NCBI GenBank assembly: GCA_026984595.1
Contig: JALSRW010000423.1
Coordinates: 1 to 9,784, forward strand
Direction: 5' to 3'
Source: Alphaproteobacteria bacterium
Lineage (GTDB): Bacteria; Pseudomonadota; Alphaproteobacteria; Geminicoccales; Geminicoccaceae
DNA length: 9,784 bases
In this document: one piece after another, positions 5,820-9,784 of the stretch
How positions within the stretch are numbered: the stretch's first letter is position 1
Layout of the letters: every line of letters begins with the position of its first letter
Notes under the pieces: generated by a model
The model's database searches: none
What the model saw: only the letters and a program-made list of their open reading frames with translations
What the model was told of the DNA's origin: nothing
Program-made: the position numbers and the translations under genes

Positions 5820-6959
5820 ATGAACAGCCTGCGCATCCGGCCCGTCGAGACGCGGCGCGACCTGCGCCGTTTCCTCACCATGCCCAGGGCGATCTATGCC
5901 GACGATCCGCAGTGGGTGGCGCCGCTGACCCTGGAACGGCTGCAGCATCTCGACGCCCGCAGGAACCCCTTTCTGCGCGGCATCGAGCTCCGCTACTGGC
6001 TGGCCTTTCGCGGCGACCGCTGTGTCGGCCGCATCAGCGCCCAGATCAATCGCCGGCATCTCGAGCAGCACCGGGACGCCACCGGGCATTTCGGCTTTCT
6101 CGAGGCCGAGGACGATCCGGAGGTGTTCGCGGCCCTGCTGGAAACCGCCGAGAGCGATCTGCGGGCGCGAGGCATGGAGCGCATCCAGGGACCCTTCAAC
6201 CCCTCGATCAACGACGAGTGCGGGCTTCTGATCGCGGGCTTCGATACCGGGCCGAACATGATGATGGGTCATGCCCGGCCCTACTATCGTCGACGCCTCG
6301 AGGAGCTCGGCTACCGCAAGGCCAAGGATCTGATCGCCTACGATTTCATCGTCGGCAGGAACTGGCCGCCCAAGGTGGCGCGCATGCTGGATCGGGTCCG
6401 CCGCCACCCGGATCTGCGGGTACGGCCTCTGGACATGCGGCGCTACCGCGAGGAAGTGACCACCATCTGCCGGATCTTCAACGACGCCTGGGCGGAGAAC
6501 TGGGGCTTCATTCCTTTCGGCGAGGACGAAGCGCACTATATGGCCCACAACATCCGGCCGCTGGTGGATGCCAACTGTTTCGCCATCGGCGAGGTCGCGG
6601 GCGAACCGGCGGCGATGTGCGTGACCCTGCCCAACCTGAACGAGGCGATTCGGGGGCTGGGCGGACGGATCCTGCCCTTCGGCTGGGCCGTGTTGCTGTG
6701 GAGACTGAAAATACGCGGTGTCCGATCCTGGCGCATGCCGCTGATGGGCGTGCTGCGGCGCTATCACGGCACCCCGCGGGGGGCCGCCCTGGCGCTGCTG
6801 GTGATCGACGCGCTGCACGCCTACCATGCCCGCCGTGGGGTGGAGCGCGGCGAGCTTTCCTGGGTGCTCGAGGACAACCGTCCCGTTCGCGAGCTGATCG
6901 AGGGGATCGGCGGCGAACCCTACAAGACCTATCGGATCTTCGAAAAACGCCTGGCATGA
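5820..6959 (+). CDS. YghO-like GNAT-fold N-acyltransferase, candidate lipid N-acyltransferase
   Basis: A 379-residue protein of the YghO-like family, often left as hypothetical. Recognisable blocks are IYADDPQWVAPL (25-36), IQGPFNPSINDECG (122-135), NMMMGHARPYY (146-156), NDAWAENWGFIPF (221-233) and a C-terminal GNAT-like part with SWVLEDN (347-353), GG at 364-365 and YKTYRIFEK (368-376). There is no signal peptide or clear membrane span, so it is probably cytoplasmic or membrane-peripheral. To my knowledge the Caulobacter bacterial ceramide synthase, which N-acylates a sphingoid base using acyl-CoA, belongs to this acyltransferase superfamily. A similar role here is suggested by the neighbouring lipid hydroxylase but not proven. 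No clear Shine-Dalgarno precedes the ATG, so translation may depend on coupling to the upstream gene. The stop overlaps the next start as ATGA. Confidence 0.85.
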   Translation: MNSLRIRPVETRRDLRRFLTMPRAIYADDPQWVAPLTLERLQHLDARRNPFLRGIELRYWLAFRGDRCVGRISAQINRRHLEQHRDATGHFGFLEAEDDPEVFAALLETAESDLRARGMERIQGPFNPSINDECGLLIAGFDTGPNMMMGHARPYYRRRLEELGYRKAKDLIAYDFIVGRNWPPKVARMLDRVRRHPDLRVRPLDMRRYREEVTTICRIFNDAWAENWGFIPFGEDEAHYMAHNIRPLVDANCFAIGEVAGEPAAMCVTLPNLNEAIRGLGGRILPFGWAVLLWRLKIRGVRSWRMPLMGVLRRYHGTPRGAALALLVIDALHAYHARRGVERGELSWVLEDNRPVRELIEGIGGEPYKTYRIFEKRLA

Positions 6960-7750
6960 CGGCAGAAATCCCCGCTCTCGTTCTCGCAGGCAGTCGCCGG
7001 GGCGAAGCCGATCCCGTGGCCGCCCATGCCGGGGTGCGCCACAAATGCCTGGCTCCGGCCGCCGGCGTGCCGATGCTGTGCCGGGTGGTCGAGGCGCTCC
7101 TTGCGGTGCCGCGCATCGGCACGATTCACATCGCCGTCACCGATCCCCGCCTGCTCGAGGAGCCCGCCTGCCTGCGCGAGCCGCTGTGCGAGGGGCGGAT
7201 CCGGCCGGCGGCCTGTGCCGCCAGCGTCTCGCAGTCGGTGGCGGCGGTGTTCGCCGGGACCGGCCCACCGCTGCTGGTGACCACCGCCGATCACCCGCTG
7301 CTCACAGCGTCGATGATCGAAAGCTTTCTCGATCTCGCCGCCCGCGAGCCCGCCGATCTGGTGGCAGGGCTGGTCGCCGAGGCCACCATCCGCGAACGTC
7401 TGCCGCAGACCCGGCGCACCTTCCTGCGCTTTCGCGACGGCGGCTTTTCCGGCGCCAACCTGTTCCTGCTGGCGGCAGCGAATGCCGCCGCCATTCTCGC
7501 CTTCTGGCAGCGCGTCGAGGCCGAGCGCAAGCGCCCCTGGCGCATCGCCCGGGCGTTGGGGCCGGGCCTGTTGTTGGCCTATCTCTTGCGGCGGCAGAGC
7601 CTGGAGAGGGCGATGCAGCGTGCTTCGCGCCGCATCGGCGGCACCGCCCGGGCGGTGGTCCTGCCCTTCGCCGAGGCGGCGGTGGATGTCGACAAACCCG
7701 CCGATCTCGAGCTGGTCGAGGAACTCCTGGCGCGGCGCGAGGCGGCATGA
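6956..7750 (+). CDS. MobA-like NTP transferase domain protein
   Basis: Predicted nucleotidyltransferase, 264 residues, cytoplasmic, which would couple an NTP to a phosphorylated acceptor; acceptor unknown. The N-terminal nucleotide loop is LAGSRRGEADP (10-20) followed by HKCLAP with Lys30. This is an atypical form of the usual LAGGxxxRMGxxK motif, with a longer gap before the lysine. TTADHPLL (109-116) supplies the first metal-binding Asp112, FSGANLF (164-170) is the usual acceptor-side loop, and VDVDKPADLE (243-252) is the second metal site. The start is fixed by the ATGA overlap with the GNAT stop, and its own stop overlaps the next start in the same way. The open frame extends far upstream, but that part is antiparallel-frame noise over the two previous genes. 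Strict coupling to an acyltransferase and a phosphoesterase suggests lipid head-group chemistry rather than molybdopterin cofactor synthesis. Confidence 0.85.
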   Translation: MTAEIPALVLAGSRRGEADPVAAHAGVRHKCLAPAAGVPMLCRVVEALLAVPRIGTIHIAVTDPRLLEEPACLREPLCEGRIRPAACAASVSQSVAAVFAGTGPPLLVTTADHPLLTASMIESFLDLAAREPADLVAGLVAEATIRERLPQTRRTFLRFRDGGFSGANLFLLAAANAAAILAFWQRVEAERKRPWRIARALGPGLLLAYLLRRQSLERAMQRASRRIGGTARAVVLPFAEAAVDVDKPADLELVEELLARREAA

Positions 7751-8697
7751 GCGGAACTCCGGCCAGCCTCCGTTTCGCCCATCTGAGCGATGTCCATCTG
7801 GCGCCGATGCCGCCGGCCCGGCCCGGCCAGCTCGCCGGCAAGCGTTTGCTCGGCTGGCTTTCCTGGAACCTCCGACGCCACCGCCGGCACCGCCGCGAGG
7901 TGCTGGATGCGATCCGCGACGAATTGCGAGCGCAGCCCCCCGACCACGTCCTGGTCACCGGCGATCTGATCAACATCTCGCTGCCCGAGGAATATGCGCG
8001 GGCCGCGGCCTGGCTCGCCGAGCTCGGCTCTCCCGACCGCGTCAGCCTGGTGCCCGGCAATCACGACGCCTATGTGGCCGGTGCCGCGGACCGGGGATGG
8101 CCGTACTGGGCCGCCTGGATGCGCGGCGACGAGTCCGCCGCCGCGACCTTTCCCTATCTGCGCCGGCGCGGCTTTGCCGCCATCATCGGCCTGTCGACGG
8201 CGGTGCCGACTGCTCCGGGCTACGCTTCCGGCCGTCTCGGCGCGGTCCAGCTCGCGGCGCTGCGAGCCCTGCTACGCGATCTCGCGGGCGAGGGCTTGTT
8301 CCGCATCGTCCTGCTGCATCACCCGCCCCTGCCGGTGAGCCGGCCGCGCAAGGCGCTCCTGGATCGTGAGGCGTTCTGCGAGGTGATCCGCCGGGCCGGG
8401 GCGGAACTCGTCCTTTCCGGGCACGAACATCGCTTTCACGAGGGCATGCTCGAGGGTGCCGAGGGGCCGGTGCCCTGTTTCGTCGCACCTTCCGCTTCGC
8501 TGGCCAGCAATGATGCGGAAAAGCGTGGCGGCTACCTGCGGTTCGGGATCGGGCGGCAGCGCGAAGGCTGGCGATTGGAGGTCCGGCTGCGTCGCTATCG
8601 GGTCGACCGCGCGGCCCTGGTCGAGACCTGCGCCCGCGAGCTGGTCCTGGCACGGCCGCTCGCGGGTGCGGACTGCCCGACCGGCAGTGCGTCATGA
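7747..8697 (+). CDS. Calcineurin-like metallophosphoesterase
   Basis: Predicted dinuclear-metal phosphoesterase, 316 residues, cytoplasmic (no signal peptide). All five family motifs are present: D15 and H17 in HLSDVHLA, D73 in TGDL, N105/H106 in PGNHD, H191 or H192 in LLHHPP, and H226/H228 in SGHEHR. The basic stretch NLRRHRRHRR at 41-50 could contact a membrane surface or acidic lipid. Family relatives cleave cyclic nucleotides (CpdA), nucleotide-lipid pyrophosphates (LpxH) or phosphomonoesters; the motifs alone do not separate these. Placed between a nucleotidyltransferase and a lipid-export permease, hydrolysis of a nucleotide-activated or phosphorylated lipid is a reasonable inference. 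The start overlaps the previous stop, and the last codons overlap the next start, both as ATGA. Confidence 0.92.
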   Translation: MSGTPASLRFAHLSDVHLAPMPPARPGQLAGKRLLGWLSWNLRRHRRHRREVLDAIRDELRAQPPDHVLVTGDLINISLPEEYARAAAWLAELGSPDRVSLVPGNHDAYVAGAADRGWPYWAAWMRGDESAAATFPYLRRRGFAAIIGLSTAVPTAPGYASGRLGAVQLAALRALLRDLAGEGLFRIVLLHHPPLPVSRPRKALLDREAFCEVIRRAGAELVLSGHEHRFHEGMLEGAEGPVPCFVAPSASLASNDAEKRGGYLRFGIGRQREGWRLEVRLRRYRVDRAALVETCARELVLARPLAGADCPTGSAS

Positions 8698-9784
8698 CGG
8701 TGCTGAGCCGCTACGTCCTGAGCCAGACGCTGCGGCCGATGGGGGCCATCATCCTCATCGCCCTGATCGCCCTTCTCGCCGAGCGGGCGATCCGCGTCGT
8801 CAATCTGGTGGTGGGCTGGCGCGGCAGCGTGTTCGCCATCTTCGAGATGCTGGGTTATCTGGTGCCCCATTACATGGGCTTCGCGCTCCCGGCCGCCCTG
8901 TTCCTGGGGGTTTTCATGGCCACCGCGCGGATGGCCCGGGAGGGGGAGCTCGATGCCCTGCAGGCGGGCGGTGTGGGCCTCTGGCGCTACACTCGGCCGC
9001 TGGTGGTGCTGTCGATCCTGTTGATCTCCCTGCACCTGGCACTGGTGGGATATCTCCAGCCCTACAGCCGCTATGCCTATCGTGCGGCGGTATTCGCGCT
9101 GACCAACGTCTCCTTCCAGACCCTGCTGGAGCCCGGGGTGTTCACCACCCTCGGGCGGACGACCTATCTGGTACGCGGGCTCGACGCCGACAAGGAACAT
9201 TTCGAGGGGCTGTTTCTCTACTCCGAGAGCGAGGCCGGCGATGCCATCGCGATTTCCGCGGTCAAGGGCCGGATCCTCGTCGAGGGAGCGACCCGTCCGG
9301 TGCTGCTCGATCTCGAGGACGGTGTCCAGCAGGTGGTGCCGGGTGCCGCCAGCACCGGGCGCAGCGCGCGGCTGCCGGCGGCGCTGACCATGCGCTTTCG
9401 GGAATTCACCACCGATCTGCGCGGCAGCCAGCCGATCGGCTTCCGCCCGCGCGGCGAGGACGAACGGGAACTCACCCTGGACGAGCTGATCGCGCTGCGC
9501 GGCCAGTCGCGGCCCGGGATCCGGCCGGCGGAAATCGCCTCCGAACTCGACGGCCGGCTGGTCCGCTCGCTGTCCATCCCCTTCCTGCCGCTGCTGGCCG
9601 TACCGCTGGCGATGGGCCGCAGGCGCGGTCGCCGCTCCTACGGCTTCATCGTCGGCGTCCTGCTGATCGTCGGTTACAGCCAGATCCTGCAGACCGGCGA
9701 GGCGCTGGCCGATGACGGGCTGTTTTCGACCTTCACCACACTTTGGCTGCCGTTCGCCGCGTTCTTGCTCCTGAGCGTGGTATT
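8694..9784 (+). CDS. lptF: LptF/YjgP-YjgQ family permease (3' end outside the window)
   Basis: Inner-membrane subunit of an Lpt-type lipid-export ABC transporter. In the canonical system LptF and LptG with LptB extract LPS and pass it to LptC. 363 codons are visible without a stop; the family is about 360-400 residues, so little is missing. The first half holds membrane segments at about 15-38, 52-78 and 100-121, with the family stretches LVPHYMGFALPAALFLG (56-72), EGELDALQAGG (83-93) and LQPYSRYAYR (121-130). A soluble, periplasmic beta-rich region follows at about 140-285, then segments at 291-306, 315-333 and 345-363. The GELDAL region is the coupling helix facing the ATPase. The ATGA overlap with the phosphoesterase gene implies co-translation with lipid-metabolism genes. 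It may be the housekeeping lptF or a specialised paralogue for another lipid; a downstream lptG-like gene would be expected. Confidence 0.88.
   Translation, partial: MTVLSRYVLSQTLRPMGAIILIALIALLAERAIRVVNLVVGWRGSVFAIFEMLGYLVPHYMGFALPAALFLGVFMATARMAREGELDALQAGGVGLWRYTRPLVVLSILLISLHLALVGYLQPYSRYAYRAAVFALTNVSFQTLLEPGVFTTLGRTTYLVRGLDADKEHFEGLFLYSESEAGDAIAISAVKGRILVEGATRPVLLDLEDGVQQVVPGAASTGRSARLPAALTMRFREFTTDLRGSQPIGFRPRGEDERELTLDELIALRGQSRPGIRPAEIASELDGRLVRSLSIPFLPLLAVPLAMGRRRGRRSYGFIVGVLLIVGYSQILQTGEALADDGLFSTFTTLWLPFAAFLLLSVV

Noticed and set aside
4983..6827. 614-codon open frame on the minus strand
   Set aside because: It is antisense to the hydroxylase and GNAT genes, both of which have clear family motifs. 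The frame itself has none.
5255..6955. Long upstream extension of the nucleotidyltransferase frame
   Set aside because: The extension is out-of-frame reading of the hydroxylase and GNAT genes; the ATGA overlap and the LAGS motif place the start at 6956.

Overview
The window is GC-rich DNA with tightly packed genes and almost no low-complexity spacer. Codon use, the alphaproteobacterial style of the LptF-like permease, and candidate promoters of the TTGxxx-N16/17-TATC type all point to an alphaproteobacterium, most likely Rhodospirillales or a related order. That placement is inference from style; there is no rRNA or other marker gene here. No tRNA, rRNA, CRISPR array or insertion sequence was seen.

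Layout, left to right. (1) At the left edge, on the minus strand, is a GldA-type ABC-transporter ATPase whose 3' end runs off the window. (2) A 424-bp divergent intergenic region follows, holding candidate promoters in both directions and a strong orphan terminator-like hairpin. (3) An NAD(P)-dependent aldehyde dehydrogenase of the succinate-semialdehyde dehydrogenase type (plus strand) converges, with a 7-bp gap, on a nitronate monooxygenase-family flavoprotein (minus strand). Both stop codons lie in one small inverted repeat. (4) After a short divergent spacer, an AI-2E/YdiK-type membrane permease begins a run of plus-strand genes to the right edge. (5) The run continues with an integral-membrane fatty-acid/sterol hydroxylase, a large GNAT-fold (YghO-like) N-acyltransferase, a MobA-like nucleotidyltransferase, a calcineurin-type metallophosphoesterase and an LptF-family permease cut by the window end. 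The last four are coupled in series by stop/start overlaps (ATGA).

The most interesting part is the block from about 5037 to the right end. A lipid hydroxylase, an acyltransferase of the fold used by the Caulobacter bacterial ceramide synthase, a nucleotidyltransferase, a phosphoesterase and an LptF-type lipid-export permease in one translationally coupled unit look like a pathway that makes, decorates and exports an unusual membrane lipid. A (hydroxylated) sphingolipid-like or N-acylated lipid is the leading guess. The family assignments rest on visible motifs; the shared pathway is inference from gene order.
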